Assembly: GCA_037447655.1 (NCBI GenBank)
Contig: JBBHKE010000385.1
Span: 1-62,000 of the forward strand
Origin: Zygnema cylindricum
Lineage: Eukaryota > Streptophyta > Zygnematophyceae > Zygnematales > Zygnemataceae
Reading direction: 5' to 3'
DNA: 62,000 nucleotides
Of this stretch, positions 12,401 through 29,876 are shown piece after piece. Within the stretch, counting starts at the first letter, position 1; every line of letters starts with the position of its first letter. The translations under genes were made by a program, and so were the position numbers. Under the pieces are notes generated by a model. That model saw only the letters and a list, made by a program, of their open reading frames with translations, was not told the origin of the DNA and did not search any database.

Positions 12401-15400
12401 GGCTGCTCCGCTAAAAAAATAAATCGTTAAAAATAAAGTTGAAAAATTTTGAGTGCCTGGACCATAACCAAAAGCGATGGACAGTGTACTGGTTCAAAGC
12501 CATTCCGGCTTTTATTCTCAACTTAAGAAAAACAGCACTCCCTCATAGCAGCTTGAATGCTTTGGGAGATCCTGGTTCACTAAAAGCCTCTCAATAATAA
12601 TAGCGACAGGCTTACAAACACAGCTTGGTAAGGCCCACCTTGATACCCAGTAATGTTGGATAAAGAACAAAGTTTCCACTCTGATCAAATACAGCAGAGG
12701 GGGCTGGGACATCATCTGTCTTCTCCATCTCTCGCTCAATTGCCAAACGACGTCCAAAATCAATGGCTTCCAACCGATACAGCTCAGCATCACTGCGTTG
12801 AAGCTCTTGGGCAGCCTACAAAACGGGAGATAGGGGAGAGGGAGAGAGGGAGAGAGGGAGAGAGGGAGAGAGGGAGAGAGGGAGAGAGGGAGAGAGGGAG
12901 AGAGGGAGAGAGGGAGGGAGAGATAGGGAGAGAGGGAGAGAGAGAAGGAGAGAGTAATGAGCTTAAAAAACTGAGCAGATGTTAGAGATACAATGACAGA
13001 GAAATTAAACATGATTATGGAAGTCATATCACAGGAAGCTATGTTCAGGAATACAACTCCCTAGTCCTAAATAAGGGGCAAGGATTAAATTGATCAGAAA
13101 GTTTGGACATCATTAAAAACCGCACCACCACTTTCCTAATGTATTTAGCTCCAGCAACGATTTGAAAGCCTTCCCTTACCTCCAATGACTCATCATACGT
13201 CCTCCGAAGCTTCCCTGTCGCAAGCCAAAATACACGGATTTTTCTATCTGGGGACATTGTTACAAATTGCTTTCCATCAGGGCTGATCTGCAAAAAGTCA
13301 TATCCGCAGTACAAGCAACAACGTCAGTTAGCGTAATTCCTCCATTATATCACACTACGTCTCACTAAATCTCTAAATATTTGAAAAAATAAACAAAATA
13401 TGCTCATCTTACTATGCAAGCCATTGAACCATAGAGTTTACTGTAGTATATACCACTTGGGTTCACAGAAACAACTTAAGATTAGTGATGTTGCACAAAG
13501 AACAGGTTCATTTAATACCCTGAAGCAAGCCCACCTGAAGAGATGTGGCCACAGTCTTGGCCTTAGCAAGAGCATAGAGATCTGTGTCAGTTTTAAACTT
13601 AAACTTAACCCTGCACCACCACGAAACAGCCGGACAATTTTGTGAACATGACATCTTTGACAGTTGCAGCACAGGAAGTTGTATGACAAGGCTATAAACA
13701 GCTAACGAAACTAATAGAGTTGTACATGGTATTGCACATCCAAACATATATTGCAGTCAATATGAAAAGTTGTATCCTATCAAGTATAGACTAATTCTGT
13801 TTTGCGATACGATATTGCATGCAGTACAAAACTAACAAGATATGCCATAAAGTACGATACAACTCTATACTGTAATATCTGTTCACATTAACAACAATGT
13901 GAACAGAACTACTCTGTTGTCTGAACTCCAAGACCTGCACATGAAGTACTGTGTCCATGTACAGGGGGGTACAGATGAAATTGAGAACTTAGGCTTAAAA
14001 ATTGGACACACAAGGTTCAGTGAAGTTTCAGATGTTTTGTTTATTTTTTTGTTTTTTAGTGCCTGTCGGATCGAATATTGCGCTCAATACAAGAACTTAG
14101 GACAAAATTTACAGCATGTACTAATTACCGAGAAATTGCCTTCAGAATACATCAATAGAAGTCAATCCTTGAAAAACTGCACCAAAATGATAATACCTCT
14201 CAACGTGACTAGCCTGGATAATTTTAATCCAATGTCAGCACATAAACAGGTAATGGGCCAAAACTGTCGGTGGAAAAAAATAAAAAGAAAACGTTTTCTG
14301 TGGACAGGAATCAATCAGTCTACACGATATTTCACATCCATGCTGCACCACCCATTGATAATATTAGAGTTAAAAACACTAATTTGGTCGTTCGTTTCTT
14401 TGGCCAAAACACTAAGTAGTGTTAACAACACAACTACACTAAATAAGTAATATACAATCTCATTTCACATTTACGATAATAATAGCAGTGTAGTTACCCA
14501 CCCAGACTGATTCACACTTAAGACAATACATTTTGCCAAGTGCTTCCCTGAAAATGTGCACATGAAGGCCGAAATACAAGAAACAAAGACAAAATTATTC
14601 ATTATGTTCATTGAAAACCACGATCCTTTAAGAGTCACACACAAAAAGATCTTTGATGGACACTAATCTCAACATTTGGACCATAAGAACAAACTTGGAA
14701 GCTATATATGCCAGATTCATAACCACTTTCTGCTCATAACCTTTCGAAACCTTTTGTATATCCTCTCCAGAAAAAAAAAAAACATAAATAAAAAAAAAAT
14801 GCTTTCTCTCTACTTGAATCCTCGGCCAATTCCATGGGACAATATTGCACAGACCTGGCTGAAGGAACGTTAAAACTGTCTGCACACCAATACTCCAAGA
14901 GACCTTTAGTATCAGCTGAAACTACCAAATCCAATGAAGGACAATACTTCATAACCAGTACTGGAGCAGTGTGGATCTGCAACATAACAAGACACAGAAA
15001 AAAGAACAGAAACATCCCTTAAACAGAATAAGGAACTGAGCATGTAAACCATCAACCAGTCTTTACATGAAACAGGTATCGGAAAGGAAGTCAAGCAGTC
15101 TGATTAAGACACTCCGTTTCATATTCAGACATTTCCCAGAAGTTATGACACTTCCCTTTCCTGCCCTTAAAACTGTCTTCCACATTGCACCCAAGGAAAA
15201 GCTTGTGATACTAAAAGTGAATCGCTTTTAGTGAATATCAGCACCCATAAATTAGGACCCTTGAACCTAAAATATAATTAAATAATACTATTTTTTCTTT
15301 TAAACTAATTTAGGTACGGTTTAATTAGTGTCTCTAATTCAGAAGGTATTTAAATAGATTTACAAAATGTGTCAGTCCGTACTAAAACTGCTCATTAAGT

Positions 15401-18018
15401 GACTGGCATTGGCATGAGAAAGCGCTCTCAGATTTGATTCCTACTAATAAAGACGGGGGAAATCGCGCAAACCTGTTCTCAAATGTTCAAACGTCGACTA
15501 TGTGAACACAAGCTATAGCAGTTACACTATGGGAATGTGTATCCAAATTACTGTTATATGTGTAAACTAGCGTTAATGTTTTGTTGGCGTTAGGCCTTTG
15601 AACCCAAAATATAGTTGATAGCACTATTTGTTTCTTTACACTATAACTTATTTACACTAATAGCAATTCACAGTGTACCTTCATTCCAAATCACCTCTCA
15701 CTTCTCGTTTTAAGAGTTAAAAAAAAACAAGAAAAAAAGGCACCCGGAAAAAGACAAGAACTTGAGTCCAAAGGCATGGCAAAACAGCTGATTATAATGA
15801 AGGGAAGCAAACAGGAGGTAAAAAAACAGCTACGTACTCAAAAGAACTTCGAATTCACATACTGTAAAAGATTGGTTTTCATTTCTTCAACAATCCAAGC
15901 TTCCACATCTTCCCTACAAGAGACTTCGCAATAAACAATCTATGAGCAGTGAATGAATGCTATTGGAAGATGCCCTTCAAGTGAGCCAAGCAAAACCTGT
16001 TACAGGGCTGTAAAAAGAAGAGCCACCAAATGCATATTCTTAAACCTGATTAATACATTGGAGCCAAAATTAACTCTTCTTCCAACGCCATAAATCCGAA
16101 AACAACAAGACATACTTCACAACAATAAATACCTCAACTGTCTTAATCGGTTGATTGCTATCAGAGCGTGCGTCATAAATGTGAATACTAGGTGAATCTT
16201 TGTCAGCAATAGCCAGCTTGGCCTTGGCGTCGTTCTTCTGCAATATCCACTCTACTGCGACAGGACTGTAAGGAAGGCGGAGCATAGTCATCATGTCGAA
16301 GTTGACCACATCATAGACTTTTGCCGACATATCCGAGGCCACTGTGCAACAAAGTGATCCATCTGCACTCACCTGAAAAGATAACAACCTTGAGAATGCA
16401 GTTTAATCGATACACTACTGCAGAAAAAAGTGGAAAAAATCAAAGAAACCGCATTGTTCAAATAAGGGAAAACATTTGAACTCAAATAAGTTCTGTTTAG
16501 ATGGCTGCCTTAAATTCAAGGACAGGTTGAGACTTACCTGCATACTAGAGATAGCTTTAAACTTTCAAGCCAGCAGTACATTTAACCTCTTTCCCGATTT
16601 TCTCCAAACATTTGGCATATAGTCAGACAGCGACAGGAAATTCAGAGAAATGATCTTCTGACTTCCATTCTCTATTTCAGCTATCTCCCTCTCAACCCAC
16701 CAGCCCTCCTTCCAACACAAAAGAACACTTCAACAAACCACGGCGAATGGAAACACGGCAATTGAGTTGATTCACTCACAGACAAGTCTTGAATAGGTCC
16801 CATGTGAGCCCGAAAATGCTTCACAAATTCTATCCCAATCGGTTTCTTCTTCCAAAACTTCAAGTGACCTGGGAAATATGGAACAGATGAGTATCAAATC
16901 CACTGTGTCGTGAACTAGCAGCAATGATTTATATAAATAAAAGCAGCGTTCCAATGTTGCAGCGAGAGAACAAAACAGGCAAGAAATGGACAAAGGAGCT
17001 ACAGAGTTGAAGAATTAGCACGAATTACCTGAAGCCTAATCCCTTTTATCGTACTTGTGCTAACTACATTTTATGTTCCCCAATTGACAATCATTGTGGT
17101 CTAGGACTATCAACCATTTGAAGGTCAAAGTCGGTGTATAAACCAGGAGAAACCAATGTGAAAACATAGTATATGCAAAAACTTGAAACTTTCTCATCAA
17201 AACTAAAGCATTCAAAAAGAAGTGCTTTGACGTTTTTGCTCGTAAAAAGTATGTTCTGCAACCGTATTGAATTCTACAGAGCATTCATTACTTGACATGA
17301 ACCCAAGCGAGGTGAAAGCTTTGTCAAAAACGACAAAGCAAAACATTACTCGGAAGCAAAGTTCTGAGAACTAACCGTCTCTGCTGCCAGAAATGAAAAA
17401 GTCTGTCTCTGTCGCTGCGACATGTGTCACCCAATCACGATGCATGTAGCTCTTCTCATACCTGCAGCAGGTCAACAAAAATAGAAAGTCTATAAGCTAG
17501 AAAAAAAAACTATCACGTGCTGAAGAAGACTAGACGATGATGTAAAGCAAACGTTGTAAAACAAATGTTGTAAAAAAACAAATGCTTTAAAACCAGCGTT
17601 GTAATACAAAGGTTGAAAAACAAATCAGAAACGATCCGCTCTTTAACCTAATTTAGAACAGAAAACCCGTTTCAAGGCCACACGGCAGCTGCATATTGAA
17701 GAAGGGCGAAGCAACCATGAAACTGGCAATTGCTTCATATATGCATGATTATCTCTTCCTCGTGCTTTATAACTGGTATTCAGAAAAACAAGCATACATT
17801 TCTGCAGAAGGAAGTGCTTCCAAGTATACATGCTCAAATTCGAGTTTCTTTTTCTTTTTCATTTTTGGAGGAAGAGGTCCAACGACTGGGAGTGACTCAT
17901 CAGCTTCCTGCTCGTCCTCTTGCTCTTCTCCATTTTCCCTATCTCGTTTTCTAGAATCTAACCCCTCATCTATGGCACCAGTCTCCTCTGTTATTCCCAT
18001 TCTTCCTCCCCGCAACAT
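9421..18018 (-). CDS. CYP71: WD40-repeat cyclophilin CYP71 / PPWD1 (peptidyl-prolyl isomerase)
   Basis: Thirteen minus-strand exons: 18018-17798, 17461-17376, 16868-16780, 16372-16133, 14976-14855, 13610-13535, 13287-13180, 12815-12639, 12210-12002, 11780-11648, 10687-10464, 10269-10116, 9507-9421. All introns are GT-AG and phases fit throughout, giving 641 residues, near the usual length. An acidic and Lys-rich N terminus leads into [10 protein letters not shown] and the WD40 part ([24 protein letters not shown]-like repeats, [22 protein letters not shown]). From about residue 488 comes the cyclophilin domain. Catalytic residues are visible in [21 protein letters not shown] and [11 protein letters not shown], including the cyclosporin-binding Trp. 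In Arabidopsis this family is nuclear and works with chromatin in gene repression; PPWD1 is spliceosome-associated. It is divergent from the V-ATPase B gene. Intron 10 carries a transposon at its 5' splice site. Confidence 0.95.
11256..11642. mobile_element. hAT-like non-autonomous element on a CYP71 splice donor
   Basis: 387 bp with ends TAGTGTTGTGTAT and ATACACAACACTG (13-bp TIR, one mismatch), flanked by a perfect 8-bp duplication CTTACCAC at 11248-11255 and 11643-11650. An 8-bp duplication and a CAGTG-type end fit the hAT superfamily. The interior is rich in CGATA/TATCG palindromes and has no coding frame. It sits at base +6 of CYP71 intron 10. A longer relative lies at 19524-20312. Confidence 0.82.
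12829..12944. repeat. (GGGAGAGA)n microsatellite in a CYP71 intron
   Basis: About 115 bases of near-perfect GGGAGAGA repeats on the plus strand. On the coding (minus) strand it is (TCTCTCCC)n, ending about 13 bases before the acceptor TTTTGTAG|GCTGCC of exon 8. It therefore supplies the pyrimidine-rich tract of that acceptor. Confidence 0.85.
15210..15682. mobile_element. TIR element / dispersed repeat in CYP71 intron 4
   Basis: Starts near GTGAATCGCTTTTAGTGAA and ends TTTACACTAATAGCAATTCACAGTGTAC-like (15655-15682), the same terminal motif as the 6034-6249 MITE. The middle (about 15367-15560) matches the repeat units at 44281-44960, including a CTCAGATTTGATTCC segment and AACCTGTTCTCAAATGTTCAA. 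Boundaries are approximate. Confidence 0.5.
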
Positions 18019-18203
18019 TAAAAAGCAGTTCCAGGTGGAGAAAAAATATATTCTTTAGTGAATTTAGTTAAATGGAGGAAATGTACTACATTTTGCAAAT
18101 CTGTAGACGCGATCGGAGATTTTAAAGGGTGATCATTTTAGATTTGGGATATATTCGCATGTGTGAGTTTTGGCCAAAGAGACGACGACGACAACATATA
18201 CAG

Positions 18204-18712
18204 CAGAGGTCACAATCGGGTTACCCGAATCTGGCCGTACCCGTTTTTTTATTTTTAGTTTTTGATTCACCCGGCCGAACGGTTAACTGAAACCGAAACC
18301 GACAGTTAACCGACCGCCCGCGTCGGATCCGGAACGGATTCGAGTGCCAAATTTTGGGGGCCGGGCGGATTCAGGCGGTTGATTCACAGAAAAAAAAAAA
18401 AACGGTTACGGTCGGGTAAGCAAAAAATGAAAATTTTGTACAGTCCATACTATCCAACATTATTGTACTTTGTACTCTTTGTATCGTGGAAGGTATAAGG
18501 GAAATGTATAATTAATTTTGTATTTATTCGGGTCCGGGTAGTCGCGAGAAATCGAGTTTCGGTTAACTTTTATTTTGGTAAACGCGTTTGGGGTAACGGT
18601 TAACAAGTTTGGAGCGTGACATAGCCCAGAGGAGCGTCGGGTACTCAGATTTTGAAAAAAAAAAAATCAGTTTCGGGTATCTAAATTTTGACTTTTGCGA
18701 CCTCTGCCTCTA
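18204..18712. mobile_element. hAT-like MITE 186 bp upstream of the CYP71 start codon
   Basis: About 509 bp, beginning CAGAGGTCACAATCGGG and ending TTGCGACCTCTGCCTCTA. The inverted arms CAGAGGTC(A/G)CAA are clear. A perfect 8-bp duplication ATATACAG flanks it (18196-18203 and 18713-18720). The 3' end has six extra bases (CCTCTA) not mirrored at the 5' end, so the 5' tip may be deleted. The interior is GC-rich for this window, with several GGGTA/CGGTTAAC motifs, and is non-coding. Confidence 0.72.
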
Positions 18713-18956
18713 ATATACAGCTGTTGTATTTCGAGTATCGTAAATGCTTTCTATACCAACGCACCAAATCGCACCGGATCACAAATGTAACACTGATCAA
18801 AAATTTCGGTGGAGTGATAGCCTCGTCTTTTAAACTCTTGTCTGTATAGCAAATTTGAAATCTGAAACAAAAGCAAATCGCATCGGTGCATCGCACTAAC
18901 TATAAAGAACCTGCATCGGGCCTCATAAGGAACCTAGGCTGTACTGTACAATATTG

Positions 18957-19471
18957 TACACCGCGAATCGTAATTAGAGTAAAGAAAAAATTAGAGAAAA
19001 AAAAGTACAAAAAAAAGTAGAGTTATTTACTCTAATATTGGTGATATTTGTTTTTCAAAACAAAATTTTACTCTAATTTATCAATAACTCTAATTTGGGC
19101 GTAAATTTGGGTGCTGGATATATCCATTGTAAATAATGTACAAGTACATAATCTGACAAAACGTACAGTTTCACGTCATTATGACGTTTTCATTACGCGG
19201 TTTGTTAAAACGCAGTTACATGAAAACGGCATCTACCAAATCATTATTTGTACTTTTTTACTTGATAAAGTACAATTTTGCACGGTCAAACGCCGATTGT
19301 ACGCCACACTATTTAAAACGGCACTGTATTATAGTTATTAACGCTCATTCAAAAAGTTCATTAAATAAGGTAAAGAATAATTTAGAATAATGTACTCTAT
19401 ATATAGTGATAGAGTCAAAATTTGGGGTGACGAAATTAGCGTACATAACTCTAATTACGGTTCGCGGTGTA
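18957..19471. mobile_element. TIR element, TACACCGCGAATCG family
   Basis: 515 bp, from TACACCGCGAATCGTAATTA to TAATTACGGTTCGCGGTGTA. The arms match over about 24 bases with small gaps, and TA at both ends fits a TA target duplication. No coding frame. The first 250 bases are repeated at 60824-61188. Confidence 0.75.
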
Positions 19472-19523
19472 GTTTTCAATGTTCATTACTTCATTGTCTT
19501 CACAAATTTGATGTGTGATATAT

Positions 19524-20312
19524 TAGTGTTGTGTATCGATAAAAAAATTATTGCGATAACACCGATACCGATAGTTATCGGTCATCGAACGGTCAGCGGT
19601 CCCGATATATTGGTCCGAGACCAACAAATTCTATATCGGCGACAACTTAACAAAATTAGTATGCATACAATAGTACTTTATAATATATTGTATATATATA
19701 TTTTACTTTATATAGCGTGGTATGCCACGTGTAAAACTTTGTTCCGTACGTTGTTTAACTGAAATTTATTACGGATAGCGCGACACATAAACATTGACAA
19801 ATTTAAAATAATTGTTTATAGTTCTAAAATTAGTGTACCGAAACGAAAAAAATAAATGACATTGTAAATTTGTAAAATCAAACTTCTTGGAAAACTAGAC
19901 GAACAGACAAACAAATCTGTCAGACTGCCGCCGTTAACTGCCATTTGTAAAAAAATAATAGTCAAAAGGACATTATGGAAGGGGTACCTAAGTAAAGCCC
20001 CCTTAAATTAGAAATTATGAAAGAAATATCGCGATTTTTACCGAAATCGGGGGGAAGGGGGTCCGCGTCGCGTCCGGGGAATAATACGTACAGTTGAGTG
20101 TACTGGCCGTACATTTACCTGTACGGTCCGTATAGATATTGCCGATAGTTATCAATATCGGTGTTATCGCCGATAATAACTGATAAATATCGGGTATTTA
20201 TCGGCGATAACACCGATAACGATATATCGTACCAATATATCGATTATCGGCTACCCGAAAAAGGCCCATATCGGCTATCGGCAAATCCTTACCGCTACAG
20301 TACACAACACTA
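19524..20312. mobile_element. hAT-like element, TAGTGTTGTGTATCG family
   Basis: 789 bp, with ends TAGTGTTGTGTATCGAT and GTACACAACACTA. The flanking octamers TGATATAT and CGATTTAT match at 6 of 8 positions, as expected for an aged hAT duplication. The interior is dense in CGATA/TATCG palindromes. It is a longer relative of 11256-11642 and has no transposase frame. Confidence 0.65.
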
Positions 20313-21040
20313 CGATTTATGGATTGTCGACACCGAAGCCGCAAAAAGCTGCATCACGACCGGTTTCTTTCCTGCACGCTGTTAAATTTATGTTGTTCGA
20401 AACACGACGGCAAATAGAGTAGATCACACGACGGTTTCCGTACAATTCTGGAGATCTGAACTGTACTGTAGCTGTAAAAGCCTGTCCAACTGCGATGGAA
20501 TAATTTGATAAACGGAGACAACCGTTAACTTATGCAAGGCGCACATTATATCTTCTGAGCAACATACACGAGCGATGAAGTTGTGATGTAAGAGTTGTGT
20601 CCGTTTCCTACATTTTAAATTTTTAGGGTCATTTTTTTGTACTTTCTATACATTTCAGTGTACTACTGCGGTACCATCCGGAGGTTTGAACTTTGAACTG
20701 ACCTTGCATGAAAGTTGCGAAACTTGTCAACTTGTCGTGCCTCGTATGTGTAGGTCCTATGATACGGACGCTACCCGAATAAGCAAAACCGTATTACGGC
20801 GTCGACTGGCATATAGCCGTCCAGTACCGCACTGTAAGAGGAAGTGCTGCTGGAGTGTAGGCGTGTAGCCTTGCCCACGTGCCTTTTTGGTGACATCTGT
20901 CACAGGCGAGGGGGCTCTGGTGCTCTGACGAATCGGGAAGTGAAACTAAATTTGTAGCTGCTGTTGAATAGGCGGGAGGTGTTTGCAAAAACTTCCTGTT
21001 CATTGTATTTTACTTATTTTATATTTACTAGCTGCCAGCC

Positions 21041-25673
<4,633 letters not shown>

Positions 25674-28600
25674 GGTGGGCTCCTTCAGTCAATCCTAGCA
25701 TGGACAGATGGTTGTTGTCCTTTTTTTTTGCACTCACATGTAACAGTCCCACGGTGTCTTCTTTATCAGTTTAGCAACAAAAAATAACATTGCTGTCACT
25801 CTGAGAACTCTTCTGCCTGGGTTTTCTTTGTATGACTCACATTTTGTTTCAATTGTGCTCTATGAGGGTTAATTCACAATACATGTTTGCTGGTGTTACT
25901 GCAAGTAATCACAGTAAGCGTACAACAAAATGTAGGAACAGTACGATGACCATGCATAAGGACAACCAAGAAGTTGCTTAACAAGAGCACCTTGAAAATG
26001 CACTTGTATTCACAAAAGCCAATCTGCTGATCTGCCTCTTATATTTGCAGGGAGGGTCGACGCATAAGTATTAAGACTGCACAAGGACATCAGCAATGGA
26101 ACAATGGGCATAATGGCAACTGGACATTAGTAGAGTAGCTTGCAGAGACTTATGCCTGGCTTTATGGAGGCATCAATCTTGAAAAGATCCTATGATGATT
26201 TCCTGAGTTGCAGGTGAAGGTGGTGGAAGTTTGCTGTGCCAGTTTAAAATGGAAGCTGATTGGTCCGTGCAGGTCATGTAGATCTCGTAAAGGTTTTTCC
26301 AATTAGGAAAAGTTTCTGTTTTATATTGATAAATCCACAACCACTGTGGGAAATGCATGAGTTTGCAGCGCAGGTCTTCATGCTTTCTTTGTTTGCTTAT
26401 TTGTTAGTGTATGGAGTGGAAATTGTTGCGGAAAGTGGATATTTTTATGCTAGGAAAAAATATTGTTAAGAAACTTTTCCTGCCGCAATGGTCTGGATGA
26501 GGCTGGTAGATAGTGCTTTATGTTAAGTGCTAGCTCAGCTGCTGTGCTCTTATGTATTTTTGTTGAAAGTATTTTGGCCTCTCACTGTAGCATTCCATGC
26601 AGAGAAGAGTTGCAGTAAAAAAAAAAACAAAAAAAAAAAAACAATGATGAAATTCCGACGGTCTTTAAACTGCATGCAACGGTCGTTCTATCTATAATCA
26701 TTATAAAATTAATGCTTTTTCTGAAATGTACATGAAATGTGCCAAAATGTTGTTAGTAATTGCTTTCCGTCACTCTTGTGGAATTGAATTGTATGAGTGA
26801 AAGAGGTTCAATTTTCTTAGGTTTACTTACACATCATGCCGTGTCTATTGGAGGATAATTATTGCGCAGCATAAACATAATGTGTTTCAACTGTGAACAT
26901 GAGTCCTGAAGGAAAGGTAGCCCCCCTTTTGTTCTATTTTAAAACGAAAAGTCATCGACTGTTATCTGCATTGAGGTTTGAAATTTACTTGGGGTTTCTC
27001 CACTCTAGCTTTCCTAGATATGGTAGACCTTGTTAGATATGCAGTTGATGGTTTCTGCTTTTGACATGGAATGCCCTACATTTTGCTGTTGGTTGCAGTA
27101 TGTTGTGGATCAAAAACACATCTCGACAACCTCCTTGTTATCAATATTTTTGTCAATCTTGTTATCACTTTCAATTTCCTAAAAACTCACTTTCAATTTG
27201 TCCTAAAAATGATATTGAAGGCTTGAACCACATACTATACTATGTATGTCTCACATGGACCATTGACCTCAGTTTCTTGGATGCTGGATTCGTTTCTCTT
27301 TCACGTTTGACACACTTTGAATAGTGTAGAGAATATATTTTTTATTGATTGACTCCAATCACTAACGCTTTTTCATCCAACAACCAATGACCCTGGCGAA
27401 GAAGAATCTTCCGAAAAGGTTTTTGAGTGTTAAACTTAAACAGAAAGGTATGGGGGGTGATGAAAGAGAGTGGTAAAATTTGGAAGTGGTTACCTGACCG
27501 TTGAAAATGGTCTAAAAAATAGTTAAAGCAGACTTCAAATGTTCTTCTCATATGCAATATGAAAGCCTCGCTTCAGCCGTACGAGTGTAAAATATTTTTT
27601 GCTTATGCATGCCTGTGCTTGTCTATACCTCTCAGCAGTATTCACCTCCGGCTTTTTGCTGAGCGGCATCAAGAGCTTGAAAAAATATATGGTGACCTAC
27701 CACTTTCCGACACCTTAAATAAAAAACCTCATTTTCATTGCCATCTACTAAAAAATGGTTACTCGTCTCGCATCGTAACAGTCATTGTCTGTTACTTGTG
27801 GAGATGTCAAATCTAAACAAAAACCCTGCTTTAACTTCCTAAAGGGAAGGATCTTGATAAGAAACATGCTTCACAAAACAAAAACGGTGGACACTTTTGC
27901 AACCTCACAATGGAACTCTAGAAAAAAGGAAAAGAAAAGTGTTATAATTTTGCACAATCAGTGCACGTGTGAAGTTAACTTTGGTCCGCAATTGACCCTC
28001 TGGGAGCTATACAACAAAATATTATGAAATTTATGCCCCCTCGAATTAATTCTAAGAGGGGTCCCATTGTTCAAGCCATCTCCTCTTGGTTTGTCTCCTC
28101 TCCTCTCCTCGTCTCCTCTCTCCATCTTCTCATTTTTTTAGGGCATATCCTCCCAACGATATGGACAAACCAAGAGGATAAACACAACCATAGAAGAAAT
28201 AGCTTAGTTTATCATTAGTGGGTCAAATGCACGTGGGGGAGTAAACTACAATCATGTGATTTTGTATTACGATTCATAAAATCTTTACTTGTACAAATTT
28301 TGTCCTTTTGTTGTTGATGATAAGAATTGTTTAAGGAAACATGATGGTAAACCAATTTGAGTTCATGGTAGGGAATGAGAAAACAAAGTGGAAGTGAAAA
28401 TTGTCACACAAGGTCAAGCAACAAAAAACCAGGAACGCTACAAACAAAAAAGACAAGCTAAAGACGTGATTGTTTAAATTACATATGGGACACAACCGAG
28501 AAAACTTTTAGATTGGGTGATTAAACATAAAAGAAAGAGGCTGGTTTTGTACTGCTCATCATAGAAACAACCGAGAAAACTTTTAGACTGGGTGATTAAA

Positions 28601-29118
28601 CATAAAAGAAATAGGCTGGTTTTATACTGCTCATCATAGGCTAAAATCAAAGGAAAATTGGATCCAATGGGAGAATTTGCTCCTAAAATTGAACCACTTA
28701 TAGCATTGGAAAGGATGCATCTATGAACTTGCGTATGGACATAACTTTTTTACAAAGATTCATACAATCACACATCAACCAATCAACAACAGAAAATTTA
28801 CGACTAATGAGGAGATTAAGCTCGATCTTAATGCTTTATCATCATTACAATCTCACGAATGAATTGGCTGAGTTGAAAAACTCAACAAAGGAGTTTAGCA
28901 TTCGATGAGAATTTAGGCCTCCCCCCCGCCCGATCTATCCGGTGCGCCGTGGCGCATCGCATTGTCGCCTCGTAATGACATATCGGGTAAAAATGGAAAA
29001 AATGGATTTTCTCTATACATCAGTCCTAGATTTGCATCGGCGCATCGGAATTAGTATTTTGGATGCGATACTCTTCACGACGTGTACGGTCTATTAGTGT
29101 TGTTTTTTACGCCACTTA
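25674..29118. other. intergenic region 3' of V-ATPase B
   Basis: Holds the V-ATPase 3' end and then AT-rich DNA with no splice-supported exon. The only structures seen are a 75-bp tandem duplication (28492-28641), a TCTCC-rich run near 28080-28130 and an A-rich run near 26620. Confidence 0.55.
28492..28641. repeat. 75-bp tandem duplication
   Basis: ACAACCGAGAAAACTTTTAG starts at 28492 and again at 28567. The two 75-base copies differ at only a few positions and both run through GGTGATTAAACATAAAAGAA to TACTGCTCATCATAG. It lies in otherwise featureless intergenic DNA. Confidence 0.8.
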
Positions 29119-29351
29119 GGGCACTTTCCCATGTGCTAAAGCTACAGTTATTTTTATGTCGTTTTCCTATATAACTTGGAAAAAAACGAGAAAATACGTA
29201 GCCGTACCAAAAAATTGAAATTACCACGTACAAGTTGCGTTACCTTGAAACGTTAACTGTATTGTAGTTTGTCGTCTAGCGCGATGCAGTTTGTCGTTTA
29301 GCGCGTTTCCACCCACTTTTGCGTCCTTCCGGCTCATCTTCAAAATTTATA

Positions 29352-29377
29352 TAAAATCACCTCGCGAGGTGATTTTA
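29352..29377. repeat. 26-bp perfect palindrome
   Basis: TAAAATCACCTCG followed directly by its reverse complement. An identical palindrome lies at 42245-42270 in the sister element, while the surrounding sequence has diverged. Confidence 0.9.
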
Positions 29378-29876
29378 AACAAAGTTCCACGACGTTGGCG
29401 AGTATGCATATGATTTCGCACGCAACGGAGGTTTTTGACAATTTTTGTGCCCGGAGTACCAAAAAAAAAAACCTGCTTCACGTTTTCAGCCTGTGCGAGA
29501 CTTTTTTCCGTGCGCTTTTTTCCGTACAGTAACCGTGGAGGGGTCTCGACCAACGGACGCCATTTCGCAAAAGCGAAGTCCGTGAAAGCGCCTCTCTCTC
29601 CCCCTCTACCACTAACGCGTATATCTCACAATTCTTGCAATGAAAAAAGGCAAGAAAGGTATCAAATGGAAGATCTCTAAAAAATATTTCTGTTGGCTAT
29701 CTTTTAGCTTATTTTGATGGCAAGTAGAGTGAGAACGGACGATAAAACAAAATCGAGAAACCATGGCGGAATGTTTTAGATTCAGTGACGTCGACGCTAT
29801 CATAAGTGAGGGTGACGTCAAAATGTCACAAACCCTAAACATCTACAATGTCATAAGTAGCTAGACGTCTACAAAC

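Larger units (their letters stand above)
18019..21040. other. divergent intergenic region between CYP71 and V-ATPase B
   Basis: A 3-kb region that must contain both promoters. About 60% of it is three adjacent TIR elements (18204-18712, 18957-19471, 19524-20312). The remaining 730 bases before the V-ATPase start show no clear TATA box or exon. Confidence 0.6.

Noticed and set aside
12518-13027. Frames over the GGGAGAGA repeat
   Set aside because: Translation of a microsatellite (Ser/Leu/Pro or Glu/Arg/Gly repeats) that crosses CYP71 exon 8.
13899-14450. 183-codon plus-strand frame inside a CYP71 intron
   Set aside because: No domain, low-complexity stretches and no splice or promoter context. 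A long chance frame, though it would be worth checking if antisense RNA is found.
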